This document shows, one piece after another, positions 45,629-57,760 of a stretch of 64,000 bases of DNA; position 1 is the first letter of the stretch, and each line of letters begins with the position of its first letter. A program made the translations under genes and the position numbers. The notes below the pieces were generated by a model, which worked only from the letters and a program-made list of their open reading frames with translations, made no database searches and had not been told where the DNA came from. The stretch comes from Aquibium microcysteis (GTDB lineage: Bacteria; Pseudomonadota; Alphaproteobacteria; Rhizobiales; Rhizobiaceae): assembly GCF_014495845.1 (NCBI RefSeq), contig NZ_CP061080.1:1291001-1355000 (forward strand), given 5' to 3'.

Positions 45629-46159
45629 TCATTTTTTGCGAAAGGCGTCGAGCGAGACGACCTGCGCGCTCTTTGCGGCATCGTCGTCGCTGTCGGCCGT
45701 CGGGGCCGCAGGCTCCGGTTTCAGCCTCTCGGTCCGGCGTGCCGGGGTCGGCAGCACGGGCGCGGCGTCCTCGATCTCGGCGATCTCCGCCGCCGCGGGT
45801 TCGGCCTTCACGTCGAACTCGAGCTCGAAATTCACCGATGGGTCGTAGAAGCCGCGCACGGCTGCGAAGGGAACTTCCAGCTTCTCCGGGATGTCGGAGA
45901 AGGAGAGGCCGATCTCGAAACCGGTCTCCGATACCTTCAGGTCCCAGAACTGGTACTGCAGCACGATCGTCATCTGCTCCGGATAGCGCTCGCGCAGACG
46001 CGTCGACACGCGCACGCCGGGCGCACCCGTCAGGAAGGTGATGAAGAAGTGGTGGTTTCCGGGAAGCCCGGTCCGCGCGACTTCGCTCAGCACCTTGCGC
46101 ATGACGCCGCGGAGGGCCTCCTGGGCGAGAATGTCGTAGCGTATGTGGTCGTCGGACAT
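45629..46159 (-). CDS. sspB: SspB-family ClpXP adaptor
   Basis: The 176-residue protein has the alpha-type SspB fold: YDILAQEALRGVMRKVLSEVA, FFITFLTGAPGVRVSTRLRERYP and QYQFWDLKV. An acidic Ala/Pro-rich linker follows, and a C-terminal tail (SLDAFRKK) is likely the ClpX-binding end. It brings tmRNA-tagged proteins to ClpXP. The permuted tmRNA gene lies about 270 bases upstream on the same strand, so the tag and its adaptor are neighbours. It is the first gene of a three-gene unit. Confidence 0.93.
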   Translation of the reverse strand: MSDDHIRYDILAQEALRGVMRKVLSEVARTGLPGNHHFFITFLTGAPGVRVSTRLRERYPEQMTIVLQYQFWDLKVSETGFEIGLSFSDIPEKLEVPFAAVRGFYDPSVNFELEFDVKAEPAAAEIAEIEDAAPVLPTPARRTERLKPEPAAPTADSDDDAAKSAQVVSLDAFRKK

Positions 46160-46429
46160 GAGGTTCCGTCTGGAGTGAGTCTCGATCCGGGTAGATGTAA
46201 TGAAGCCGGGCGCGCGCGTAAACCGAATAAGGGCCCATGAGACGATCGTGACCGTTTCCGCAGGGGCAAAAATCGCCGCCCGGGGATCGGGCGGGGGCCG
46301 ACCGGCCTCCGGCGCACGGGCGGGCGGCGCATGCCCGGGAGGAGTGCCGCAACCCCGCGGCGGCGCCCGGCGACGAACCGACGGCTCCCCTGGAGCGATC
46401 GGCTACGGATTCCGGCAGTCTCCGTGGAA

Positions 46430-46755
46430 AGGGAAGTGGAGGTTTCTGTTGCCAGGTACCTCCGAACCCCGCCTAGAAGTGCGAACCGCTAGGACTTGAA
46501 TTGAAGCTGTCGCGCTGCTTACGCGGCGAGACGTGCTTCCGCATAGTTGTCGTTGGCAACTATAAGTTTAGCCCGATGACGGTGGTACCATGCCGGGCAA
46601 AAGTCCGATCTTTACACCCTCGTCGATCCTATTTCGCCCCCATCAGATGCCGCCCTCGCGGGTCGTGCGGCATGTGGTGGAGGCGCCGGGTACCGCCCCC
46701 GGGTCCGAAAGGCTTATTCCATCGGCCGTTTATTGCCATAGTCAGACGAGCTGAC
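46430..46755 (-). ncRNA. ssrA: Circularly permuted two-piece tmRNA
   Basis: Reading on the minus strand, the acceptor piece comes first and ends in CGCCTCC-A-CCA (46685-46675), with the T stem-loop CCGGG-GGCGGTA-CCCGG before it. A spacer follows, and the coding piece begins GGGGGCG at 46641. GGGGGCG pairs with CGCCTCC as a 7-bp acceptor stem with G3-U70, the alanine identity pair. The tag frame begins GCC at 46557 after TAGTT and reads ANDNYAEARLAA, TAA at 46521-46519. Two hairpins follow it: CCTAG with CTAGG, and GGAGGT with ACCTCC. The outer ends are approximate. It rescues stalled ribosomes and tags their products for ClpXP. Confidence 0.9.
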
Positions 46756-46761
46756 GGGACG

Positions 46762-46790
46762 AATATAGGGAGGAGCGGCGCGGATTGGAA
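46762..46790 (-). promoter_or_regulatory. Putative ssrA promoter
   Basis: On the minus strand TTCCAA (46790-46785) and TATATT (46767-46762) are separated by 17 bases. Transcription would start near 46755, just before the acceptor piece. This matches a housekeeping promoter only partly at the -35 box. No experiment supports it. Confidence 0.45.
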
Positions 46791-46953
46791 GACCGTCGGC
46801 CATTGACAAGGCGAGATTCAGCGCGGAAGTTGTTCGTGCGTGGCGGGAGTTCTCTATACTCGCGGAGCAGGGCGGGAGGAAACATCCGGCAGGCATGGAC
46901 CGCAATTCGCGTGCGGGTTGAATGAACAGTCCGAGACCAGGGGGAAGACGTCC

Positions 46954-47262
46954 ATGGCTGATTATCTTGCCGATGTGAAGAAGTACGACGCGGGCGCCGA
47001 CGAGGCGAAGGTCGCGAAGATCGTGAAGCATCTCGGCATCGCGCTGCGCAACCGCGATTCCTCGATGGTGTCGTGCAGCGATCCGAAGGAACTCGCCCGG
47101 GTGCAGGAGAAATGGTGCGCCAAGAAGTTCGGCGTCGCCGAAGACGCGGGAATGGCCGCCATCGAGGCTGTCTGTGCGGCGATGAAGGGCGACAACTCGA
47201 AGAGCCGCGTCACCTTCTACTATCTGGTGGCGAAGGAACTCGGCACCCTCGACGCGCTCTGA
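46954..47262 (+). CDS. DUF2853 family protein
   Basis: The 102-residue protein is helical, with DYLADVKKYDAGADEAKVAKIVKHLGIALRNRDSSMVSCSDPKEL and then VQEKWCAKKFGV. It fits DUF2853, small alphaproteobacterial proteins with no known function. The ATG at 46954 follows CAGGGGGAAG. It stands alone between ssrA and gpt. Confidence 0.88.
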   Translation: MADYLADVKKYDAGADEAKVAKIVKHLGIALRNRDSSMVSCSDPKELARVQEKWCAKKFGVAEDAGMAAIEAVCAAMKGDNSKSRVTFYYLVAKELGTLDAL

Positions 47263-47315
47263 CGCCCGGCCGGCTTGCGCCGGCAACGGTACATGGCGCC
47301 TGCGCCGGTCATGCT

Positions 47316-47813
47316 TCAGCCCTGGTGGTCTTCGGCGATCGGCCGCTGGTAGGTGAAGCCCATGTCCCAGGGGAAATAGATCCAGGTGTCCTGCGACACC
47401 TCCGTGACGAAGGTGTCGACCAGCGGCCGACCTTTCGGCTTCGCGTAGACCGTCGCGAAATGCGCCTTCGGCATCATGGCGCGCACGATGGCGGCCGTCT
47501 TGCCGGTGTCGGTCAGGTCGTCGACGATCAGCACGTTCTCGCCGTCGTTTTCGAGCAGCGTCGGCGTCACCTGCTTGAGGACCGCCAGTTCGCCCTGCGA
47601 GGTGTAGTCGTGGTAGGAGGCGATCGAGACCGTCTCGATGACCCGGATGCCGAGCTCGCGCGAGATGATCGCGGCCGGCACCAGGCCGCCGCGGGTGATG
47701 CACACGATCGCCTTCCACTTGCCGTTTACTCCCGCCAGCCGCCAGGCGAGCGCGCGCGCGTCGCGGTGGAACTGGTCCCAGGACACCGGAAAGGCCTTTT
47801 CGGGAAGAGACAT
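47316..47813 (-). CDS. gpt: Xanthine phosphoribosyltransferase
   Basis: The 165-residue enzyme converts xanthine, guanine or hypoxanthine with PRPP to the nucleotide. It has the PRPP motif [13 protein letters not shown] (13 residues) and the N-terminal signature [16 protein letters not shown]. The C-terminal WIYFPWDMG is typical of Gpt. The ATG at 47813 is the family start, and the open frame reaches 47855. It follows the MFS gene on the same strand by 79 bases. Confidence 0.95.
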   Translation of the reverse strand: MSLPEKAFPVSWDQFHRDARALAWRLAGVNGKWKAIVCITRGGLVPAAIISRELGIRVIETVSIASYHDYTSQGELAVLKQVTPTLLENDGENVLIVDDLTDTGKTAAIVRAMMPKAHFATVYAKPKGRPLVDTFVTEVSQDTWIYFPWDMGFTYQRPIAEDHQG

Positions 47814-47892
47814 CGCAGGGCTCGCGCTTGGGAGGGATGCGTGGCTTAAGCGCAAACCGTGCCGAAACGCAAGAGCCGCTGCCTACCGCCGC

Positions 47893-49080
47893 TCACGGCC
47901 GCGCGTCGCGGGCCTTCAGATAGACGAGGACCGACAGGGCCAGCACGACGGCATAGAAGGTGAACAGCGTCTGGTAGGCTGCGACCGGATCGCCCGGTAC
48001 CGTCGCCTGCGTGACCACGGCGCCGGTGGCGAACTGCATGACGCCGACGCCGCCGATCGAGAAGAAGTTCATCAGCGTCACGCCGCGGCCGATCAGGTGC
48101 GCCGGCACGAAGGCACGGGCATGCGCCATCAGGAGGCCGTAGCTCGATCCGGACACGCCGATCAGCACCAGCAGGATCGTGGCGGCCGCAAGCGAGGCCT
48201 GCGGCATCATCGCCAGCACGCCGATCGCCGCGACGCTGATCGTGTTGCCCGCGACCGCGACCCATTTGCGCGTCCGGAAGACCGTGTCGAGCGGACCGTA
48301 GAGGAAGCTGCCCGCCACCATCGCGAAGGCCATGAACAGCGTCACGTTGCCGATCGACAGCGCGTCGGCGCCGAAGACGTCGGTGAGATAGGGCCCGGCC
48401 CACAGGCCGCGGATGCCGACGGCAGGCGCATAGTTGATCGCCGTCAGCGGGATGATCGGCCACAGCACCCTGAGCCGCAGAAGCTCGCCGAAGCCGCCGA
48501 AACCGACGCCGGCGGCCGGCTCGTCCGGCGACCGTTCCGGGTCCTTCACGAAGACCATGAGCGCCACCGCCACCACGAGCGTCAGTGCCGCGATGGCCAG
48601 GATCACCGGCCGCCAGCCGAAGCTCTCGGCCGCGGCGGCGAGCGGCGTCGCGCCGAACACGTTGCCGAGCGAGCCGAGCGCCACGAACCACGAGGTCGCC
48701 ACCGCGAAGCGCGCGGCCTTGAAGGTCTTGGCGAAGATGAACAGCGACGCCATCAGCACCGGCGCGCAGCCGATCCCGATCAGCGTCATGGCGACGACCA
48801 GCATGCCGGGCGTGGTCGCCAGCCCGAAGACCGCCGCACCGCCGCCGCCGCCGATCGCCAGCATCACGGCCGCCGTGCGGCGCGGACCGAAACGGTCGAG
48901 CGACACGCCGACGGCGAACTGCATCAGCGCGAAGGCCACGAACCAGGCGCCGGAGGCCTGCGAGAAGTCGGCCTTGGTGGCGCCGAGCTCGGCTTCGAGC
49001 GCCGGCGTCAGCACCGCCAGGAACGACCGGTAGAACTGGGAAAGGAAATAGGCGAAGGCGAGCGCCGTGATTCCGGCCAT
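47893..49080 (-). CDS. MFS transporter
   Basis: The 395-residue protein has 12 hydrophobic segments. MFS signatures include SLDRFGPRRTAAVML in loop 2-3 and a shorter repeat in the second half (YGPLDTVFRTRKWVAVAGN). Its subgroup resembles nitrate/oxalate-like or unknown substrate carriers. The substrate cannot be predicted, though the neighbouring gpt gene makes a purine conceivable. The ATG at 49080 gives the full length. Confidence 0.85.
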   Translation of the reverse strand: MAGITALAFAYFLSQFYRSFLAVLTPALEAELGATKADFSQASGAWFVAFALMQFAVGVSLDRFGPRRTAAVMLAIGGGGGAAVFGLATTPGMLVVAMTLIGIGCAPVLMASLFIFAKTFKAARFAVATSWFVALGSLGNVFGATPLAAAAESFGWRPVILAIAALTLVVAVALMVFVKDPERSPDEPAAGVGFGGFGELLRLRVLWPIIPLTAINYAPAVGIRGLWAGPYLTDVFGADALSIGNVTLFMAFAMVAGSFLYGPLDTVFRTRKWVAVAGNTISVAAIGVLAMMPQASLAAATILLVLIGVSGSSYGLLMAHARAFVPAHLIGRGVTLMNFFSIGGVGVMQFATGAVVTQATVPGDPVAAYQTLFTFYAVVLALSVLVYLKARDARP

Positions 49081-49232
49081 CGTCTGATCCCGAATGCGAG
49101 GGGCGGCCTGCGCCGCGGACGCCTTCCGTCAGGAAGACCCGTGCCGTCCGCCTACGCGCTGCACGTGCTTCGGGCAATTGCCAGTCCGCTGGCCAGTCAT
49201 GGACCAGCGGACCGTCGTCTCGAACGTGGACG

Positions 49233-50627
<1,395 letters not shown>

Positions 50628-51005
50628 GTTCGTCTCTTTCGGCGGGCGACGCCCGCGCTGCGGCCCGGCGGGCGCAACCTGCCGTGGCACTCTTCTTGTT
50701 TGAACGACGAGGCGGCGCGCCCGAAACGGGCCGTGGCCGGCTGCGCTGTCGTTACCGCGTGCCTCATGCCCGCGGAATTCCCTCGCCGCCTGACCGTATC
50801 GTCTCCGTGAGAGACGCGACCGGTGAGGGGGAAGGCCAGACGCAACCAGGTCGATTTCCGACGAACCGGCAATGCCGGCCCAAGCGCCTGTCGCGGCATA
50901 TGGGCGATAATGCTGGACAATGCAAGGACATTCGGCGGGCGGCACCGGTCGCGGCCGGCGGCCCGGGAAGGCCGGCGACGCGGCAACGCGCGCCGCCGGC
51001 TCGTC
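50628..51005. other. Intergenic leader without a supported gene
   Basis: Between the helicase start and the 37-codon gene there are about 380 bases. Open frames on both strands have Arg/Gly/Pro-rich composition without ribosome sites and look like shadows. This may be a long 5' leader of the helicase mRNA, as in other cold-shock helicases, but no defined structure is visible by eye. Confidence 0.4.
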
Positions 51006-51119
51006 TCATTCGCCCGAGGACAGGATCAGCACGGACTGTTCCCGGGTTGCGCCGCCGACCGAGGTCCAGAACGCTGCGGCGATGAAGAGGATACTCACGA
51101 TACCGGCTACGTTGGTCAT
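51006..51119 (-). CDS. 37-residue single-helix membrane protein
   Basis: Too short for usual gene finders, the frame on the minus strand runs from ATG 51119 to TGA 51006. AAAGGAG lies eight bases upstream of the ATG, the strongest ribosome site in the area. The product has one membrane helix, NVAGIVSILFIAAAFWTSV, then a short polar tail GGATREQ...LSSGE. I do not recognise it. It sits between the helicase and the 2-oxoglutarate oxygenase and is divergent from the latter. Confidence 0.6.
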   Translation of the reverse strand: MTNVAGIVSILFIAAAFWTSVGGATREQSVLILSSGE

Positions 51120-51282
51120 GGCGAAACTCCTTTCGTTTCGCCCCGCGCGGCACCGAGTGTAATTGCGATGTCACGCCATGGCACCCCGGGCCCGGTAAAT
51201 TTCTGGTCCAGCCCGTTCGCAGGCGTGAATCGGCAGCCGATCCGGCTAGGATGGGACGACTGCCGTGCCGGAGATTCCTTCA

Positions 51283-52266
51283 ATGCCCGACTTTCCCGTC
51301 TTCGATCTGTCCCGCTTCGAGCGCGCCGGCCGCAGCGAGCGCGCCGCGCTGGGCGCCGAAGTGGACGACATCTGCCGCTCAACCGGCTTCCTCGCGATCA
51401 GCTGCCACGGCGTCCCGCAGACCGTCATCGACAGCGCCTGGACCATGGCGCGGGCCTTCTTCGACCTGCCGGCCGACGAGAAGCAGAAGGCGAGGGCGCC
51501 TTTCCCCGGTTATCCCTACGGCTATCTCGGTCCCGAATCGGAAGCGCTGGCGAAGTCGAAGGGGCAGGACACGCCGCCCGACCTGAAGGAGAGCTTCAAC
51601 GGCGGGCCGCTCGGCATTCCCGCAGGCCTCGACGATCCGCAGGCGCTGGCCTTCTGCTACGCGCCCACCATCTGGCCGGAGGCGCCCGACGGTTTCCGTC
51701 CCGCCTGGGAAGCCTATTACCGGGCCATGGAAGACCTCGCGGCCCGCATCATGCGCGTCTTCGCGGTGGCGCTGACGCTCGACGAGGACTTCTTCGCGCC
51801 TACCATCGACCGGCCGATCAGCGCGTTGAGGGCGCTGAACTATCCCGAACAGTCCGTCCCGCCGAAGCCGGGACAGCTGCGGGCCGGCGCCCACACCGAC
51901 TATGGCAGCCTGACCATCCTGCTGCCCGAGCCGGGCTCCGGCGGGCTCGAGATCCTGGCGCCGGACGGCGCCTGGCGTGCCGTGCCCCCCGTGCCGGGCG
52001 CCTTCGTCATCAACATCGGCGACCTGATGGCGCTGTGGACCAACGATCGCTGGGTCTCGACGCTGCACCGCGTCGTCAACCCGGCGCCGAAGCCCGACGG
52101 ATCGACGCGGCGCCAGTCCTTCGCCTTCTTCCATCAGCCGAACTGGCACCAGGAGATCGCCTGCCTGCCGTCCTGCCTCGCGCCCGGCGAGACGCCGAAG
52201 TATCAGCCGGTGTTGTCCGGCCCCTATCTGATGGGCAAGTTCCAGTCGACGGTGAAGGCCGGCTGA
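51283..52266 (+). CDS. 2-oxoglutarate/Fe(II) oxygenase (isopenicillin-N-synthase-like)
   Basis: The 327-residue protein has the DIOX N-terminal domain and the metal triad HTDYGSLTIL with His and Asp, then LHRVVNP with the second His. The arginine for 2-oxoglutarate is near RRQSFAFFHQPNW. It hydroxylates or oxidises an unknown small substrate. The ATG at 51283 has GGAG nine bases upstream. A GTG at 51265 is also open. It precedes eno by 127 bases. Confidence 0.9.
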   Translation: MPDFPVFDLSRFERAGRSERAALGAEVDDICRSTGFLAISCHGVPQTVIDSAWTMARAFFDLPADEKQKARAPFPGYPYGYLGPESEALAKSKGQDTPPDLKESFNGGPLGIPAGLDDPQALAFCYAPTIWPEAPDGFRPAWEAYYRAMEDLAARIMRVFAVALTLDEDFFAPTIDRPISALRALNYPEQSVPPKPGQLRAGAHTDYGSLTILLPEPGSGGLEILAPDGAWRAVPPVPGAFVINIGDLMALWTNDRWVSTLHRVVNPAPKPDGSTRRQSFAFFHQPNWHQEIACLPSCLAPGETPKYQPVLSGPYLMGKFQSTVKAG

Positions 52267-52351
52267 TCGGTCGGCGCCCGACAGGGGCATGCGGGCGGCG
52301 CAGCCGCGCGCCTGCGCCCTCCCGGATTGCCTTTTCCCGGCCTTCCGCTAA

Positions 52352-53668
<1,317 letters not shown>

Positions 53669-53694
53669 TCCGTCACCGCCGTTCCGACGTCTCG

Positions 53695-53717
53695 AAGGGT
53701 CGCCGCAGGCGGCCCTT
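53695..53717 (+). terminator. Rho-independent terminator after eno
   Basis: AAGGGTCGCC (53695-53704), a GCA loop and GGCGGCCCTT (53708-53717) form a 10-bp stem with one T-G pair. CTTCGTTT follows. It lies 27 bases after the eno stop and before the FtsB-like gene. Confidence 0.8.
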
Positions 53718-53806
53718 CTTCGTTTCGGGACGGTCGCCGCGAAGGGCCCCGTAACCGCCCGTTAAGCACGCCGCGCTAGAAGGAGGCAAAGGATGAAGAC
53801 TGCCTC

Positions 53807-54133
53807 ATGTGGACGCGTCAGTACAAGAAACGGAACACCGGCCGGTACATCGTGCCTGCCCTGGCGACGCTGTTCCTCGGCTATTTCGGCTTCCACGCCT
53901 TCCATGGCGAATACGGGATCTCCTCGAAGCTCCGGCTGGAGGAGCGCAAGGCGGTCCTGATCGCCGAGCTCGACCGCAAGCGGGCGATCCGCGAGGAGCT
54001 CGAGCAGCGCGTCCAGCTGCTGCGCGACGGCACGATCGAGAAGGACATGCTCGACGAGCAGGCCCGCCGCGCGCTCAATCTGTCGGGCCCCGACGAGATC
54101 ACCATCATGCGGACCTTCGCTGAACAGAATTGA
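53807..54133 (+). CDS. Septum formation initiator (FtsB/DivIC-like)
   Basis: The 108-residue protein has an N-terminal cytoplasmic stub, one membrane helix (YIVPALATLFLGYFGFHAF) and a coiled coil (LRLEERKAVLIAELDRKRAIREELEQRVQLLRD). The ending, MLDEQARRALNLSGPDEI, is the FtsB/DivIC pattern. FtsB joins FtsL and FtsQ in the divisome. It stands between eno and the pdh cluster, as in most relatives. Confidence 0.92.
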   Translation: MWTRQYKKRNTGRYIVPALATLFLGYFGFHAFHGEYGISSKLRLEERKAVLIAELDRKRAIREELEQRVQLLRDGTIEKDMLDEQARRALNLSGPDEITIMRTFAEQN

Positions 54134-54313
54134 CCAGATTTCGGTTAATTCCAGATAAGTCGAGCGATTTCCGCGATTTACCCGCATGACAGCCATGCAG
54201 TTTTCCGCGTGGCCGAAACCGTTCGTGCATGCTAGCTTTCCTTCATCCAGGGAGGGGAGAGACAAGGCTCGCCTTCCCGTGTCCGCGAAGAAGACAGGAT
54301 CAGGGAGCAGCGC

Positions 54314-55357
54314 ATGAAGGCGGCGGCGAAGAAGACGTCCCCGAAACCCCGGACCGATGCCGAGGGCGTCGGCGCGGTGAAGACCCCGAAGCCCGTCGAG
54401 TTCGACAAGGAGCAGGAACTCTCCGCCTATCGCGGCATGCTGCTCATCCGCCGCTTCGAGGAGAAGGCCGGCCAGCTCTACGGCATGGGCTTCATCGGCG
54501 GCTTCTGCCATCTCTACATCGGCCAGGAGGCGGTGGTGACCGGCCTGCGCATGGCGATGAAGGACGGCGACCAGATGATCACCGCCTATCGCGACCACGG
54601 CCACATGCTGGCCATGGACATGTCGCCGCGCGGCGTGATGGCCGAGCTGACCGGCCGCCGGGGAGGCTACTCCCGCGGCAAGGGCGGCTCCATGCACATG
54701 TTCTCCAAGGAGAAGAATTTCTACGGCGGCCACGGCATCGTCGGCGCGCAGGTCTCGCTCGGCACCGGGCTCGCCTTCGCCAACCGCTACCGCGGCAACG
54801 ACTTCGTGTCGCTGACCTTCTTCGGCGACGGCGCGGCCAACCAGGGCCAGGTCTACGAGAGCTTCAACATGGCCTCGCTGTGGAAGCTGCCGGTGATCTA
54901 CGTCATCGAGAACAACCGCTACGCCATGGGCACGTCGGTGACGCGCTCGTCGGCCGAGACCGACTTCTCGCATCGCGGCATCTCCTTCAGGATCCCCGGC
55001 ATCCAGGTCGACGGCATGGACGTGCGCGCCGTGAAGGCGGCGGGCGATCTGGCGCTCGACTGGTGCCGCTCCGGCAAGGGGCCGATCATCCTCGAGATGC
55101 AGACCTACCGCTACCGCGGCCACTCCATGTCCGATCCGGCGAAGTACCGCTCCAAGGACGAGGTCCAGAAGATGCGCTCCGAGCACGATCCGATCGAGCA
55201 GGTCAGGGCGCGGCTCGTCGAGAAGAAGTGGGCGAGCGAGGAGGATCTGAAGGCGATCGACAAGGAGGTGCGCGACATCGTGGCCGACTCCGCCGACTTC
55301 GCGCAGACCGACCCGGAGCCGGATGTCTCGGAACTCTACACCGACATCCTGCGCTGA
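54314..55357 (+). CDS. pdhA: Pyruvate dehydrogenase E1 alpha subunit
   Basis: The 347-residue subunit decarboxylates pyruvate using thiamine diphosphate. It has the TPP motif GDGAANQGQVYESFNMA (GDG to N), the phosphorylation-loop-like YRYRGHSMSDPAKYR and the GRRGGYSRGKGGSMHMF loop. It has an N-terminal Lys/Pro-rich lead of about 30 residues. The ATG at 54314 follows CAGGGAGCAG. It starts the pdh cluster. A small two-helix gene separates it from pdhB. Confidence 0.96.
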   Translation: MKAAAKKTSPKPRTDAEGVGAVKTPKPVEFDKEQELSAYRGMLLIRRFEEKAGQLYGMGFIGGFCHLYIGQEAVVTGLRMAMKDGDQMITAYRDHGHMLAMDMSPRGVMAELTGRRGGYSRGKGGSMHMFSKEKNFYGGHGIVGAQVSLGTGLAFANRYRGNDFVSLTFFGDGAANQGQVYESFNMASLWKLPVIYVIENNRYAMGTSVTRSSAETDFSHRGISFRIPGIQVDGMDVRAVKAAGDLALDWCRSGKGPIILEMQTYRYRGHSMSDPAKYRSKDEVQKMRSEHDPIEQVRARLVEKKWASEEDLKAIDKEVRDIVADSADFAQTDPEPDVSELYTDILR

Positions 55358-55369
55358 CGTTTCCGTTCG

Positions 55370-55645
55370 ATGAGCGCGATCCCGGACCCGACCGTCCTTC
55401 TGCTGGCAGCCGGCGTCGCCGCGCTGTTCGGATGGTTTTTCTGGTTCGTGATCGCCAGGATGTTCGGCACCGTGCGTCACATCTCGCGGATGCTCGACGA
55501 CCGGTCCGCACGGCAGCGCGCCGCCATCGCCGGGCCGGTCACGCGGCCGGCGCCGCTCTGGCTGACCGCGATCCGCGTCATTCTCGTCGCCACGCTGGCC
55601 GGTCTCCTGGCCTACCAGCTCGCAGGCAAGTTCCAGATCCGCTGA
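55370..55645 (+). CDS. Small two-helix membrane protein inside the pdh cluster
   Basis: The 91-residue protein has helices at about 8-28 (VLLLAAGVAALFGWFFWFVI) and 63-83 (LWLTAIRVILVATLAGLLAYQL), with a basic loop between them. I do not recognise it. The ATG is 12 bases after pdhA and pdhB starts 30 bases after its stop, so it is transcribed with the complex genes. No link to pyruvate oxidation is known. Confidence 0.7.
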   Translation: MSAIPDPTVLLLAAGVAALFGWFFWFVIARMFGTVRHISRMLDDRSARQRAAIAGPVTRPAPLWLTAIRVILVATLAGLLAYQLAGKFQIR

Positions 55646-55675
55646 AGGCGGACGATTATCATAGGTGAGGACCCC

Positions 55676-57112
<1,437 letters not shown>

Positions 57113-57136
57113 TCGAAGGTCGGGAGGGACCGCGAA

Positions 57137-57760
57137 GTGAGCGCATCCGCAACGGACAGGAAGAAGCCGGCGACCTATGCCGACCTCGAGGCCGTGCCGG
57201 AGCATCTGGTCGCGGAGATCATCGACGGCGTGCTGCGGACGCACCCGCGGCCGTCGCGCAGGCATGTCGCCGCCGCGAGTTCGCTCGGAGACGAACTCGT
57301 TGGCCCCTTTCAAAAGGGGCGCGGGGGACCTGGTGGCTGGTTGATCCTCGACGAGCCCGAGATTCATCTCCGCGACGACGTCGTGGTGCCTGATCTCGCC
57401 GGGTGGCGGCGGGACCGTCTTGTGGACCACCCGGAAACGAACTTTTTTACCGTAGCTCCGGATTGGATTTGCGAAGTCCTGTCGGGGTCGACGGAACGGC
57501 GGGATCGGACCGTGAAGCGGAAAATCTATGCGCGGCACGGTGTATCGTTCCTCTGGCTGGTCGACCCGCGCCAGCAGATGCTCGAAGCATTCGCACTGGT
57601 GGACGGTGCGTGGGTGCTTCGTGGAACGTGGAACTCCGACGACGAAGTCCGCGCGCCGCCCTTCGACGCCATTGCCTTCTCGCTCGCCGACCTGTGGCCA
57701 TTCGACCCGCCGCTCGGCATGAACGAAGACCCGACACCCTACTACGCCGGAGACAGATAG
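57137..57760 (+). CDS. Uma2-family nuclease (DUF820)
   Basis: The 207-residue protein has the PD-(D/E)xK-like Uma2 fold: YADLEAVPEHLVAEIIDGVL, the central DEPEIHLRDDVVVPDLAGWRR, and VEVLSGST-like (ICEVLSGSTERRDRTVKRKIYARHGVSFLWLVDP). Such proteins are probable endonucleases, and most are plentiful in cyanobacteria. The start is GTG 57137 after GGGAGGG. It lies between pdhB and pdhC, with its stop touching the pdhC ATG, so it is co-transcribed with the complex. That position is unusual. Confidence 0.85.
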   Translation: MSASATDRKKPATYADLEAVPEHLVAEIIDGVLRTHPRPSRRHVAAASSLGDELVGPFQKGRGGPGGWLILDEPEIHLRDDVVVPDLAGWRRDRLVDHPETNFFTVAPDWICEVLSGSTERRDRTVKRKIYARHGVSFLWLVDPRQQMLEAFALVDGAWVLRGTWNSDDEVRAPPFDAIAFSLADLWPFDPPLGMNEDPTPYYAGDR

